IMG/VR virus record: IMGVR_UViG_3300047554_000329
Coordinates: 28,925-92,924 of that record
Direction: 5' to 3' (one strand)
From: a virus
DNA length: 64,000 nucleotides
Below the pieces are notes generated by a model. The model saw only the letters and a list, made by a program, of their open reading frames with translations, searched no databases and was not told the origin of the DNA. The translations under genes and the position numbers were made by a program. Position 1 is the stretch's first letter; each line of letters starts with the position of its first letter. This document shows positions 18,501-27,486 of this stretch, piece after piece.

Positions 18501-19967
18501 GTTCAAAATGACAAGATTGTTCTACAGGCTAAAACAATGTCACAAGCATTCTCTGGTGCAAAAAATGGTATGCAATCGTTTATTGACAAGGGCATTGTAA
18601 GTGCTGCAGATGCTTATGAAATTCTTTCAGATGCAACACTTGCTTCAGCATTTGCTGCCGATAAAGAGGGTAAATCTAGAAAAGCTCTAATTAACTCATA
18701 CATGATGGCAAAGAAAGCACAATGGCTAATGCTATCTGCTGAACAAAAGAGACAGAAGTATGTTGAGATGTACAATGCTAATCTTGAAGTAATTGCTTTG
18801 CAAGAAGAAGAAATTAACAAGAAGTACGATAAGAGAAACGAGGCTCTTGACAAGATTCAGGCAGCTAACGATGCAATTGCTAAACAAAACCAGGCACAGC
18901 TATCTTTGTCAGAAGCGTTGTCACGTGGAGACCTATCTGGTGCTGTTCGTGCTGCAAAAGAAATGGAAAGCCTGTCAGCCACCCAAGCAGTCGAAGCAAG
19001 ACGTGCTGCAATGGAAAAAGCTAGACAAGATGAATTAGGAAAAATTACAACCGATGTCAATGGCGTTCTTATGACAAGAAAAGACATTGAAGACCAAATT
19101 AAAGCTGCTAATGAAGCGACTGTGCTTGCTAAGGCTGCACAACTAGAAAAAGAGATTGCAATTGGAAAGCAAGCTGAAGCAAACAGGTCAGCAATTCTTG
19201 CCTGGGCAGCAAGCAAGGATAATCCAGCAAATGGAGCTATTGGTGGCGGTACAGGTGGTGGTCCAGGTGGTGGTCCAGTAGTTCCTCCTCCACCACCACC
19301 ACCAACACCAGTAGTACTTACCCCAGCACAACAAGCAGCAGCTGTTCAAAGCAGTGCCATTGCTGCAATTCGTGCAGACGATAAAAACTTTGACCCTAAA
19401 AAGGTAAAGGGTAAGACATACGACAATCCAATTACTACTGGAATTCCAGACAACTCTTCTATTCCAGAGACCAAGAAACTCTTTTCTCTTGGACAGTATG
19501 TAAAACTTCCTAAAGGCGTTTATATGCAAACAATGGTTGTTAAGCCAAACAAAATTGTTGAACTAACCTTTAGCTCAGAACCAAATGCAGCAAAGATTAA
19601 GACTAAGGGAAACTCAGTCAGGCTTGAAACAGACATGGCTGGAAATCTTCCACCGTATCAACGTTTTGCCAGTGGTGGAATGGTTATGCCAAAGTATATG
19701 TCGGTTGGTGGACAAGCAGTGGGAACAGACACCGTTCCAGCAATGCTAACTCCTGGAGAATTTATTGTTAGCCAGCCAGCAGTTGAAGACTTTGGAATCA
19801 ACAACCTAAAGGCAATTAACAATGGCACATACGGAGGCAATTCAGTGTATAATTATAGTGTCAACGTTAATGCTGGCTCTAATGCAAGTGCTGACGATAT
19901 TGCAAGGGCAGTTATGAATAAGATTAACGAAGTTGACGCAAGAAGAGTAAGAGGTAATAATTTCTAA
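12501..19967 (+). CDS. Tape measure protein
   Basis: At 2488 residues this is the largest gene. The N-terminal third matches TP901-type tape measures: coiled coil (1-110), then a PKAAPVVKQLGGDVKDLSFF and SEGANALKSGLASLINP region (about 350-440). Hydrophobic or glycine-rich helices appear near 545-580, 1225-1285 and 1480-1520, which may insert in the host membrane during DNA entry. Pro/Gly linkers (about 665-690, 1020-1045 and 2245-2275, the last with a run of prolines) separate domains. The C-terminal GTDTVPAMLTPGEFIVSQPA motif is common in tape measures. It sets tail length and is ejected before DNA. Only a weak AGG precedes the ATG. Confidence 0.92.
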   Translation: MTDINSNINLNIDTNEAIQSIKNLQRQISVFHQQMLRSGSAANEQISRNLQSNLMKNIDATGKFRTQIKTIQDETESFTQSLEKNQMSLGQYFRYAGGATKSFGKLFSKEFNTIEKVAIERVKTLQTQYIKLGRDANGALKAIAVRPLALDMDNLATKTAIAAQKQQLLNQLLKQGSTNLLNFGKNTQWAGRQLMVGFTIPLGIAATTAAKAYMDIEKASIKFRRVYGDLNTGADEATRMSEEVKRLAMEFTKYGVAVKDTMEMAATAAATGASGAALLAQIQQASKLAVLGQVDQQQALETTISLTNAFQIATEDLAGSISFLNAVENQTVTSIEDLTIAIPKAAPVVKQLGGDVKDLSFFLTAMKEGGINASEGANALKSGLASLINPTAKASEFLQGFGINISGIVEANKGDVKGLVVDFAQALDTLDPLNRARAIEQLFGKFQFARLSTLFQNVIAEGSQAQTVLSLAKATSEELAVLSERELKKVESSPVFKFQKAIEQIQAKLAPVGEAFLKAITPIVEQVGKILDGFNNMGDGAKQFAVIATTVIAGIGPIALMTFGLIANGVANLIKMFASIKNFFNKTGSSTADLGETTEYMTQAQLEAQAVAAALDETHAKLVQSFTLEAEAINKLVGEYEKAIAAQSRYNAGAKPTEGGTPPGGGAGPTTSSPTPTKPSGTEKKEDKRKSIPTTFSVSGGNFEKQTYSSSAMYAPGNTPGGFGLDTEWLKNSKDAPLSWAASLMGGMRKSTKSGGSLAAFEEKTTAKFGGIFDELFEIYKSGVDDAKDVVELGQQTYPALKAKLDEAVKSGAITLREAAHVNNALRTLVNPRASDRTEYTSAPRYEGGFDEAGNAVLKRAGATERAGKTSKNTISKLYDMLREKAGMGARPKEQTYAHLAASGSEGMVFQEPRIRTAVSDADQALAQGLSQTLAAGGKVGQGQVELGPEGLLQNVKQEMKNVSKELVPEAAQVGKNTGDGILNGAKETLDTNSPSRKMYEVGQDGAQGLINGARDGFLKPPPGSGIIPPGSQAKGVLPPPPSSIPGVAAPTYTAPQKGKMAGLFDKAKGMAGQAASKVGEVAKKAGSSLYQAADKAFSEHMTAVMEEEDRAREIRQAQFSNLLEEARLNDAEFAAAADKRDQLIKLAQSGKELSAEQQAELEQAYKVIDKKKRLLSAEIDAGNMQEAAVGGAGNQKVPYGQLSKSGRKDYWKSFGNKVGKGAMGLSAVAGVASMIPGPVGEAASSALPLLGTLSTLSNLIAGPVSASFVGVAAVIAAMITVMLKLNEAYSQARDKSMALTEATGASTKAIRGLAEFAGKVSAGEFMDKVRQDRAKITYAAPGKTTFGESFVASDSGKALVEQYKSLMKSGGAKEVTRDMASQLTTAVVSGALSADQAKSIAANIAYELGNMTVGLKVRAEIVELVGADGKAFEKNPVEVSAKLTEKSVQNMQDSFGMMNKNIYSNVLTNTEIGRTVTAGATIAAATAAGAMIGTAVGGPIGTLVGGGLAAIGSSIIALETMKEAAAKAGQLSGVAVADMNLLTQQQNELADALDAYYIKKIREAEVEGKITEAKRLQVEYDTEKNKQNKVLADATQKMLDLYDQAAEKDKVIQGMESSITNKFKDDVNASMYIEPIRQAMNTVGLNEKQKVQLNLAILSESMTPGEVSGLLTMMSKDSSLKDVTFDILTRFPGKTGAEAIGISQMFNNEALQKDFILAVQKANTPSEVDDLTRMALQVQSLGGVAEQSINTMLNYAITNKDAAKEVNRVLDALDTQEVTTVEQAFEIVPKLKVNPEAFNQEYFKTLKNTEQKELYISTITTVLNTVDNVTTDKSFQKWWAEEGSKYGKISDHSPIFWKNVYAEAMGQKVTEGVVDTTLAVNPETPAGGGGGAKEVSFLDAIVKRIRDVLKYTQQLTEGWAKSKKAIEDFAKTGMNVFDGLEMKLKRAGATDELTGAILGLSKEDYDKYKSRLMDAKGNLTDFAKTLIKVTNQLAFGDAIVQNDKIVLQAKTMSQAFSGAKNGMQSFIDKGIVSAADAYEILSDATLASAFAADKEGKSRKALINSYMMAKKAQWLMLSAEQKRQKYVEMYNANLEVIALQEEEINKKYDKRNEALDKIQAANDAIAKQNQAQLSLSEALSRGDLSGAVRAAKEMESLSATQAVEARRAAMEKARQDELGKITTDVNGVLMTRKDIEDQIKAANEATVLAKAAQLEKEIAIGKQAEANRSAILAWAASKDNPANGAIGGGTGGGPGGGPVVPPPPPPPTPVVLTPAQQAAAVQSSAIAAIRADDKNFDPKKVKGKTYDNPITTGIPDNSSIPETKKLFSLGQYVKLPKGVYMQTMVVKPNKIVELTFSSEPNAAKIKTKGNSVRLETDMAGNLPPYQRFASGGMVMPKYMSVGGQAVGTDTVPAMLTPGEFIVSQPAVEDFGINNLKAINNGTYGGNSVYNYSVNVNAGSNASADDIARAVMNKINEVDARRVRGNNF

Positions 19968-20791
19968 TGGCAACTTCAACCTATATGGCAGGTCGTAAAA
20001 AATATTCTCGCCCACAGGCAATGCTTTGGTCAGAGAACCCTGGTGAGATTAGCAACGGTGTTTTTGTTCCTAGTGGATATGAAACAGGTAGCTTAATTAG
20101 CATTACCGCAGTTACTCCAAGCAGCCCTACATCTGGCAAGGTAACCTATACAGCAGATAATACTCTAAGTGAAGGAGATATTGTATTTATTCAAGGATTA
20201 ACTCCAACAGAATACAATGGAAGCTATAGCGTTGTCTCTGCAACATCCACTGCCTTTGTAGTTACAAATGCTACAACCACAACGGTTACCGATGGTGTAG
20301 GAGATGCTCTTCCAGCAGGAAACTTTATCATTCTTTCTGACGACAATCGTTCAGACATCCAGTTTACACCACAAAGAATTGAGCAACGCAAGCGTATGGT
20401 TAATGGTCGTATGCGTTCATATCACATTGCGGATAAGCTGCAAATTAGCACATCTTGGCAAATGCTTCCATCACGCTCTGCAATCTATGACCAAGACTTT
20501 GACACCAATGGTGCAACAGCACTACTACGTTCACAGATTCACACTAGCGATGGTGGTGCAGGTGGGGTAGAGCTTTTGGACTGGTATGAAAACCACAAGG
20601 GACCATTCTGGGTATTCCTATCATATGACAAATATACAAATTTCCCAAAGGGTGACGGAAAGTATGGACATCTATCTCAGTATAGCCAGATAATTGAAAT
20701 GTATATTTCTAACTTTACCTATACTGTTCAAAAACGTGGTGGAACAAACTATGATTTTTGGAACGTTTCTGTTACACTAGAAGAGGTATAA
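19967..20791 (+). CDS. Minor tail protein (distal-tail position)
   Basis: The 274-residue protein overlaps the tape measure stop by 1 nt. The first gene after a tape measure usually encodes the distal tail protein. Residues 40-120 are a Thr/Val/Ser-rich beta domain, probably an inserted Ig-like or carbohydrate-binding module. The flanking parts have the pattern QFTPQRIEQRKRMVNGRMRSYH and a tryptophan-rich core (GPFWVFLSYD), and the end is beta (YDFWNVSVTLEEV). I infer a distal-tail/baseplate ring role from position. Confidence 0.55.
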   Translation: MATSTYMAGRKKYSRPQAMLWSENPGEISNGVFVPSGYETGSLISITAVTPSSPTSGKVTYTADNTLSEGDIVFIQGLTPTEYNGSYSVVSATSTAFVVTNATTTTVTDGVGDALPAGNFIILSDDNRSDIQFTPQRIEQRKRMVNGRMRSYHIADKLQISTSWQMLPSRSAIYDQDFDTNGATALLRSQIHTSDGGAGGVELLDWYENHKGPFWVFLSYDKYTNFPKGDGKYGHLSQYSQIIEMYISNFTYTVQKRGGTNYDFWNVSVTLEEV

Positions 20792-20792
20792 A

Positions 20793-23700
20793 ATGTTCAC
20801 TAACTCAACCCTTAAAGCACACCTAGAATCTAGCTCAACAATTAAAACAGAGTCGCTAGTACTCGCTGAGTGGAATCTAAACAATGCAGACAACATAGAA
20901 AAGATTGGTAACTATCGTTTTAGACCAACTCTTTCTACTAAGACAGAAACAAACTTTGGAACGGTAGCATCGACATATGACGCTAACGATAGCCTTGGAG
21001 CATATACAAATGCAACCAATGCAGACATTGTTCTAGATGGTGGATACAATAACGACGGAACAAAGGAAGATTACCTTGTTACCTCAGACCAAAAAATGAA
21101 GTCTTTGTTTTCACTAGAGCAATGCTTTGACAGGTTTAGACCTCGCTCAGGAATCAACAAGATAATGTATTTTGATGGAAGGGTTTTACCACCATTTAGC
21201 CCTGATATGTTTAAAAGACCAAGATACTACTTTGCAGGTAAAGACGATAACTTTAAGTACTGGACTTCAGCAAGAGGAGAGTCCGATGGTTCTAGCACAG
21301 AAAAACAGCGAGGCATCTCAAGAAACTTTAATGGTGCTGGAACATACTACATTGACGACGCAGCACCATTCATAAAATACTCAAATCCAATTTTTACAAA
21401 TAGAATTGTAGTAAAGATGCAAACACACACTAGCGAAATTAATGCTGGTAATTTTATCATTAATGGAGTTTCAACAGCAGACCCATTCTATGAAGGTGCA
21501 AGTGGTCAGAACAAGAAGGTTCCAAAAGTATGGAAAGTCCAATACTTAAATGCTCTAACAAACGTGTGGACAGACGCTTATTCTTTTGACGGAACCTCTT
21601 TGATTGACAGCGACGGATATGTAGAGCTTGCTTATGGAATGACAAATAAGCCAGCAAGTTTTATTTATGTTCAGACACTATCATCTGTAAATGCCTTGCC
21701 AGAAATTTCAGTTGAGGGATATGCCTATCTAGTAAAAGCAAACTCAACAGACCAGGGTGTGTTTTATGTTTGGAATGGAACAGGCTATGACGACTTTGTT
21801 CCTCAGTATGGATGGATACTTCTTTCTACAGAAGACGTATCATCCAGTACGCCATACATTACAGACTTTACAGACCCAGACTACTATGTAGCAGGTGCAG
21901 AAAGAGTCTATCGTGAACTTCAAAGAATTCTTGGCTTAAGAGTTGTTGTTACAACAATGAACACTAATGACTCATCGTTCGACCTAATCGAACTATCTCC
22001 AAGACTTGCTGCAAACATCACAGACATTACAGAATCATTTAGTGCAAAGAAGGTTGCATCAGACTTAGGTCTAAGTGGTTTGCCTGTAGGACAGCTTATT
22101 GCTGGCGGTGGACAGGTAAACATATTTGACTATGACCAATCATTTAACCCAAACAATGCGTATGACTACAGCACGGCTAGTGGAAGCATTGTTGCAACAC
22201 TAAGCACAAAGAATATTCAGTTTAAGCTTTATCAGATTGTCAAAGATGTTTCTGGGGTAGACTACTACGTGCCACAGAAAACACTTTACTCAGACATTTT
22301 CCCAGAGTATAACTCAAAAACAAGACAGATTTCTATTACTACAAGAGACCTCTTCTTTTTACTAGAGTCTAAAGAGTGCAATAACCTGCTAATTACAAAT
22401 GGGTCATTATCATATATTGTTGGCTCTATCCTAGACTCAATTGGATACTCTAATTTTATATTCTACAGAGATAGTTCTGCAAAAGACTTTGTAGTTCCAT
22501 ACTTCTTTGTTGCTCCAAAAACTACTGTTGCCCAGGCTTTGCAGGACCTGGCTAGAGCCAGCCAAACAGCAATGTTCTTCGACGAGTACAACAACTTTGT
22601 TGTTATGTCAAAAGAATACCTTATGCCTGACACGGTTGCAAATGGTGGTAGAGCAACAAACATTACACTTTATGGAACAAAAGACTTTGCCAAGAGCACA
22701 TTAGATGCATATAGCGATGGCATCTATAATAACGAATCTTCTAATCCAACAAACCTAACAAACATTGTAGACATTGCATCTCAGAGCAATGACGTATACA
22801 ATGATGGAAGAATTAGTTATACAACTAGAAACATTCTTAGAGCACCGTCTGACCCACTAGCAGACAATCTTTCAGACAGAGAAATCTCTTGGGTGTATCA
22901 ACCAACAAAACTTTGGGAAATATCGGCAGACACCTTAACAAAAGATAGAGGAAATCAAAGCGAATACACGCTAAACGCTATGCCACTAAACTCAGACTTG
23001 TCAGCAACTGTTCCAACCTATTCTGGTGGAGCTGTAATCAACAACGTAATTGACTTTGGTGAAAACATTTTCTGGCAATCAATGAACAGATACTCTGGAT
23101 ATTTCTACGCAAATGGTGAAATTATTAAATACGATGCAATTCAGTATGACGTTGCTGGAGTTGGCAAGGTATGGATTACAAGCCAGTTAGAATACGAAGA
23201 CTATAAAAACAATCTAGAGTTCTTAGGAAAAATGTATGCAACTGGTCTAGTTAGAATTTACTCAGAGGTAAAAGATAGCGTTGTTGTCAAGCATGGTCGT
23301 GGACAATTTGGAACAACTCCAGTCTATCACTCAGCAAAAACATCTCGCAGTGCTAGTAGCAATCCACAGACAAGAGTTTTTGTAAATGATTGGACAGACC
23401 AGTCGTTCATTACTGGATGTACAATGAACTCAGCATACATCTTTGAAGGGCTAGACTCAATTACAGATGTTACCAATGAGGCATCTGGAACACTAGCATC
23501 ATCTGTAACTGGACGCACAAGCTCTGGTAGAGCAATGTCTGCACAGGTAAGTACTACAATCAAAAACCCATTCATAACTGATAGCAAAGGTGAGGTTGCC
23601 ACTGAAAGAAAAGAACTTGCTCCTCAGACTGTTTCTGCTTCGGCATTGGTTATGAACGGACCAACATTTGCATCTAGCGATGTTGCTCCAAAAGATTTTA

Positions 23701-25187
23701 TTACGTATTCCTATAAAGATTTGGGTAAACCATATCAGCACGTTGGAACAAGAGTAAGAATTATTGGAACAATTAAATCCCAAGAGAGTGGCTCTCAGCT
23801 GGCTTATGGTGCAATGCCATACTTTACGCTTACAGGAGAGGCTGCAGAGCTTCCTACAATTTCTGGTGGTAGTGCAGGGCTAGGCATTATGACTAACCCA
23901 GATACTAATACAGGATACTATTTTGAACTGGTAGCTCTTTCAGAAGATAATGTAAAAGATTACAGCGATGGTAACGTTGCAACAGTATTTTTCTACAAGC
24001 TAAACAGAAAGAGTGGTGAGCTAGCAACAGTAGCATCTATCCCTACAGTTCTTTATAGAGGATTGTACTCAGTACTTACTGACAGCGGAGATTTCTATGG
24101 TGCAGGAACAATACCAACCGATAAAGAGCAGCCAAGAGTTTATGATATTGCTGTAGAGTACCAAAAGATTAGCAATAAGGTTTATAGATTCTATCTTTAT
24201 ATTAACAATAATCTAATTGCTACAGTAGACGACGAGGACTTTTTAGAGGGAACTAATACAAATAAAATTTCTCTTTTTGTTCGTGGAACTTCCAGGGCAA
24301 TGTTTGAAAATGTTTATGCAGTTACACCAGTAAATAGCAAAAAGCCATTTGAACTAATTAAACACAAGACCAACAATCTTTCTAAAACATTTAACTCAGA
24401 TGGAAACTTTTCAAGCTCCGAAAATCTTTCTAGCTATGGAATTAGTGAGCTAATTAAAACAACATTCCTGGGAACATCTAGTACAAACGGACCTGAGTAT
24501 AATTTGTATTATGAAGAGTTTGGAACAATTATGAGAGAGTGTTCATATTTGAACATTAAGTTTGATAAAGCATATCCATCGTTGCTCTCAAAGGTTGTTA
24601 CTCCATTTAGCAATTCAAGCTATACTGTTTCTGGATTTACGTCAACTCCATATGGTGCAGAATTTATCATCTTTAACCACACAGACAAGCCAATATCCAT
24701 TGGGGCTGGAACATTTAATCCACTAACAATTCTTGGACTAACCCTTACAAACGATACCCAAAACGAATTAACGGTTGACGACTACTTTTCAAAACGAAGC
24801 GATTTGTCAGACACAGAGTTCGTATCTGACTCATTGTTTAACAATCCGTCATTGGCTAGAGATGCTTATATTGATGTTAAAAACAGTAGAATAACGTATG
24901 GCAAAAAAGACTTTAGCCTAGACTCTATTTACATTCAAACACATGATGCAGCAAACAATATCATGGGGTGGATAATTAAAAAGATTATGAGACCTAGACG
25001 CTCAGTTGGAGTTGAGGTATTTGGACTACCAATTCTACAACTAGGTGACATTGTTGAGATAGAATATGATGTAGATGGAGTAAACCAGATAGCAGCAGGA
25101 GACACTAGATTTGTGGTATACTCTATTGAAAATAATGTAGATGCAAATGGTCCAACAATGAATGTTTACTTGAGTGAGGTGGTATAG
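20793..25187 (+). CDS. Large minor tail protein (tail hub/baseplate)
   Basis: The 1464-residue, mostly beta protein follows the distal-tail gene, where siphoviruses encode the central hub or tail-associated spike. Its N-terminal part contains tyrosine- and asparagine-rich strands; a middle region (about residues 520-640) with ITTRDLFFLLESKECNNL and YIVGSILDSIGYSNFIF resembles hub domains of gp27 type; the C-terminal part again has lectin-like beta segments. The final domain (RPRRSVGVEVFGLPILQLGD then EIEYDVDG) is typical of hub proteins. No hydrolase motif is obvious. It probably contacts the cell surface. Confidence 0.62.
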   Translation: MFTNSTLKAHLESSSTIKTESLVLAEWNLNNADNIEKIGNYRFRPTLSTKTETNFGTVASTYDANDSLGAYTNATNADIVLDGGYNNDGTKEDYLVTSDQKMKSLFSLEQCFDRFRPRSGINKIMYFDGRVLPPFSPDMFKRPRYYFAGKDDNFKYWTSARGESDGSSTEKQRGISRNFNGAGTYYIDDAAPFIKYSNPIFTNRIVVKMQTHTSEINAGNFIINGVSTADPFYEGASGQNKKVPKVWKVQYLNALTNVWTDAYSFDGTSLIDSDGYVELAYGMTNKPASFIYVQTLSSVNALPEISVEGYAYLVKANSTDQGVFYVWNGTGYDDFVPQYGWILLSTEDVSSSTPYITDFTDPDYYVAGAERVYRELQRILGLRVVVTTMNTNDSSFDLIELSPRLAANITDITESFSAKKVASDLGLSGLPVGQLIAGGGQVNIFDYDQSFNPNNAYDYSTASGSIVATLSTKNIQFKLYQIVKDVSGVDYYVPQKTLYSDIFPEYNSKTRQISITTRDLFFLLESKECNNLLITNGSLSYIVGSILDSIGYSNFIFYRDSSAKDFVVPYFFVAPKTTVAQALQDLARASQTAMFFDEYNNFVVMSKEYLMPDTVANGGRATNITLYGTKDFAKSTLDAYSDGIYNNESSNPTNLTNIVDIASQSNDVYNDGRISYTTRNILRAPSDPLADNLSDREISWVYQPTKLWEISADTLTKDRGNQSEYTLNAMPLNSDLSATVPTYSGGAVINNVIDFGENIFWQSMNRYSGYFYANGEIIKYDAIQYDVAGVGKVWITSQLEYEDYKNNLEFLGKMYATGLVRIYSEVKDSVVVKHGRGQFGTTPVYHSAKTSRSASSNPQTRVFVNDWTDQSFITGCTMNSAYIFEGLDSITDVTNEASGTLASSVTGRTSSGRAMSAQVSTTIKNPFITDSKGEVATERKELAPQTVSASALVMNGPTFASSDVAPKDFITYSYKDLGKPYQHVGTRVRIIGTIKSQESGSQLAYGAMPYFTLTGEAAELPTISGGSAGLGIMTNPDTNTGYYFELVALSEDNVKDYSDGNVATVFFYKLNRKSGELATVASIPTVLYRGLYSVLTDSGDFYGAGTIPTDKEQPRVYDIAVEYQKISNKVYRFYLYINNNLIATVDDEDFLEGTNTNKISLFVRGTSRAMFENVYAVTPVNSKKPFELIKHKTNNLSKTFNSDGNFSSSENLSSYGISELIKTTFLGTSSTNGPEYNLYYEEFGTIMRECSYLNIKFDKAYPSLLSKVVTPFSNSSYTVSGFTSTPYGAEFIIFNHTDKPISIGAGTFNPLTILGLTLTNDTQNELTVDDYFSKRSDLSDTEFVSDSLFNNPSLARDAYIDVKNSRITYGKKDFSLDSIYIQTHDAANNIMGWIIKKIMRPRRSVGVEVFGLPILQLGDIVEIEYDVDGVNQIAAGDTRFVVYSIENNVDANGPTMNVYLSEVV

Positions 25188-25765
25188 TGCCAAGACTAAC
25201 TAGTTCAATTGACGGTGGAAGCAGCTTTCCATCTAGTCAGCCAATAACATCCAAAATATCAGCAATTCCAGATTTGCCAGAGTCAGCATCTTCTGCACTG
25301 TATTTTATTAGAACAAGCGAACAGGCTAGAGCTATAAAGTCTGCCCCACCAATTCAAGATTTGACTACCGACACAACAATTTTAGACACAAGCAGGGCAC
25401 AGTTTAACAGAGAGTTTGAATACTTTAATGCCAAAGCCTTGTCAACAATTCTTAGAAATGATATGGTAAATGGTCAAACAATTAAGTATAATCCCATCAC
25501 TAACATATCTGACATAAGCCAAAGGTACAATCCAAACAATCTTATTAGTCTTCAGTCAACCCTGCAGTCATATTTTGACGCATTTGAGTTAAACCTGGAT
25601 AAATATATTCCAGTGGCTGCAGAGCCAACAGAAGAGTATACTGCAACTGAGACAAGTGCAGAATATGAGATTGAAGTTTCTTTTGCTGACATATCTGGAA
25701 CAGAAAGGGTAGAAGTAGAATTCTTAGTCATGGACACGGCTTTTAATGATACAATATATACATAA
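25187..25765 (+). CDS. Minor tail/baseplate protein
   Basis: The 192-residue protein starts at GTG 25187, overlapping the previous stop (TAGTG), and ends overlapping the next ATG. It is polar and Ser/Thr/Asn-rich, with a helical middle (SRAQFNREFEYFNAKALSTI) and a C-terminal strand pair. I do not recognise the family. Placement in the baseplate operon is the only functional hint. Confidence 0.55.
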   Translation: MPRLTSSIDGGSSFPSSQPITSKISAIPDLPESASSALYFIRTSEQARAIKSAPPIQDLTTDTTILDTSRAQFNREFEYFNAKALSTILRNDMVNGQTIKYNPITNISDISQRYNPNNLISLQSTLQSYFDAFELNLDKYIPVAAEPTEEYTATETSAEYEIEVSFADISGTERVEVEFLVMDTAFNDTIYT

Positions 25766-26940
25766 TGATTACTGATACTGGAAAATCCATTTTAACAAAA
25801 TATATGCTTGGGCAGACCACAAGCTATGCGTCATACATTGCCCTAGGCTGTGGTGCAAAGCCAATATCTAGCACCTATAACTGGACAACAGATTCAAGCG
25901 GATACAAAGCAGCATTTAAGGCAAAAACCGAAATGGACTTTGAGATGCTAAGAGTTCCAATTATTTCTCGTGGCTATGCAGACGGTCAGCTAGTTTTGAC
26001 AGCAGAGCTTCCAACAACTGAAAGGTATGAGATTTCCGAAATTGGTCTTTATCCAGCAGTTCAGAATCCATCTGCTGGTATAGCAGACAGTAGAAATCTA
26101 TTCACATTTTCGACTACAGAAAAGTGGTATTCACAAGAAGGAACGGCATCTCCACAGGTAGAGCTTACAACAGTCTCCTCAGCACTTGACGAAGAGTCAG
26201 TTGATAACTCAATTAATTTTACTGATGGTGTCTTTACAGAGTCTTCGGCAGCCTTTAGAGCAAGTGCAACGAATGTTCTTTTTTCAAACACTGAAAGAAT
26301 TGGTAGGTATGAACTGCCAAGATTCTTTGACAGTTCAATTTTTGTTCTTGGTAATGGGGTTGCTATGGCAAGCACAGTTGACACAGATGCAGAAGTTTTA
26401 GCTTATAGCGTTCAGGCTACTGACAACTTCATTACACTAGAAAACACTCAAGCTGACCTAACCAGAAACTCACCAGCAGATAAGATTAAGGTTGCTTTAT
26501 CGCTGGTAAATAAAGATGGTGCAGGAACAACAAATCATCCAGACAGAGTAAATGTGATTGTTGACTTTATAGCCTCTAATAATGGCTCTTACGCACGATT
26601 TGGTAAGACAGAAGATGTGAGCGGATACTCTTCTTCAAATAGATACGTTGTGCTATCACAAACATTGGGAGAAATGACAATTACAAATTCTGGCTCTGGC
26701 TTTAAATGGAGAAACGTAAATACTATAAAAGTTTATGTATCTGTTTTTGACGGAGGCTCACTATCTACAAACCACTATGTTTCTTTGGATGCTATTAGAA
26801 TGGAAAATGTTTCGTCCCCAAATCCCCTATATGGTCTTACAGGATATACTGTTATTGAAAATACATCTTCTCAAACATTTGTAAAAGAAAACAACACACA
26901 GGCACTTGTTGAGTTTAGGTTCTCAATGGATGTGGTCTAA
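25765..26940 (+). CDS. Tail fibre/baseplate protein
   Basis: This 391-residue protein begins with MITDTGKSILTKYMLGQ and the segment YASYIALGCGAKPI, a pattern found at the N-terminus of phage tail-collar or fibre-associated proteins that attach to the baseplate. The remaining two thirds are beta-rich with long Ser/Asn/Thr stretches, like receptor-interacting or lectin-like domains. The coding frame is coupled to both neighbours by 1-nt overlaps. Assignment to a fibre role is moderate; the receptor is unknown. Confidence 0.55.
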   Translation: MITDTGKSILTKYMLGQTTSYASYIALGCGAKPISSTYNWTTDSSGYKAAFKAKTEMDFEMLRVPIISRGYADGQLVLTAELPTTERYEISEIGLYPAVQNPSAGIADSRNLFTFSTTEKWYSQEGTASPQVELTTVSSALDEESVDNSINFTDGVFTESSAAFRASATNVLFSNTERIGRYELPRFFDSSIFVLGNGVAMASTVDTDAEVLAYSVQATDNFITLENTQADLTRNSPADKIKVALSLVNKDGAGTTNHPDRVNVIVDFIASNNGSYARFGKTEDVSGYSSSNRYVVLSQTLGEMTITNSGSGFKWRNVNTIKVYVSVFDGGSLSTNHYVSLDAIRMENVSSPNPLYGLTGYTVIENTSSQTFVKENNTQALVEFRFSMDVV

Positions 26941-27467
26941 TGGTAGACGCATTTCAAAACAACATTAAAAAGATTAGGATTAAGCCAGAAAGCTTGCCAC
27001 CAATCATTGTAACTACTGATGGAACGACTCTTGGTCAATACTATTTTAGATACAGGATTGTTTCAGAAGATGGGACTAGAAAGTCTGCATATTCGCCAGT
27101 ACAGGCGGTAAATGCAAGAGACTTCTCTTCAGTAACTGTAAATCTAAACACGGTATCTGACGGAACAAAGTTTATTTTATCCTGGACAATCCCAGACGTA
27201 TATATGACACAATACGACATTTATGTTGCATGGTCTTCTAACTCTGGCTCTACCTATACCTCATATTCATATATTGGCAGGTCAACAGGAAACAGCTTTG
27301 TTATTGATATTCCAGCAATATATCAGTCAGAGCTTGGAACAAAGATGGCAAAATTTATAATTCAGTTGCCAACAAGTCCACAGGTGCTAAACACAAAAGC
27401 AGAAATCTATGAGTCTTCTGTAGGAGTTTCTACACAAATAACCCCAGTAGACGGTGGAACCGTCTAG
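26940..27467 (+). CDS. Fibronectin/Ig-like minor tail protein
   Basis: The 175-residue protein has the strand pattern of a fibronectin type III-like domain around residues 30-130: YYFRYRIVSEDGTRKSAYSP, then TVNLNTVSDGTKFILSW and YDIYVAWSSN. Such domains are common accessory modules on tail proteins and may bind carbohydrate weakly. Its stop lies in a short inverted repeat (GACGGT/ACCGTC, 27451-27465) with no T-run, so termination there is doubtful. Confidence 0.5.
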   Translation: MVDAFQNNIKKIRIKPESLPPIIVTTDGTTLGQYYFRYRIVSEDGTRKSAYSPVQAVNARDFSSVTVNLNTVSDGTKFILSWTIPDVYMTQYDIYVAWSSNSGSTYTSYSYIGRSTGNSFVIDIPAIYQSELGTKMAKFIIQLPTSPQVLNTKAEIYESSVGVSTQITPVDGGTV

Positions 27468-27471
27468 CTTA

Positions 27472-27480
27472 TGCTATAAT
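27472..27480 (+). promoter_or_regulatory. Extended -10 promoter (TGCTATAAT), leaderless start
   Basis: The box ends 7 nt before ATG 27487, with no ribosome binding site between. Confidence 0.65.
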
Positions 27481-27486
27481 AAAGAC

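Noticed and set aside
27451-27465. GACGGT/ACCGTC inverted repeat at the end of the tail operon as a terminator
   Set aside because: The stem is only 6 bp and there is no downstream T-run.
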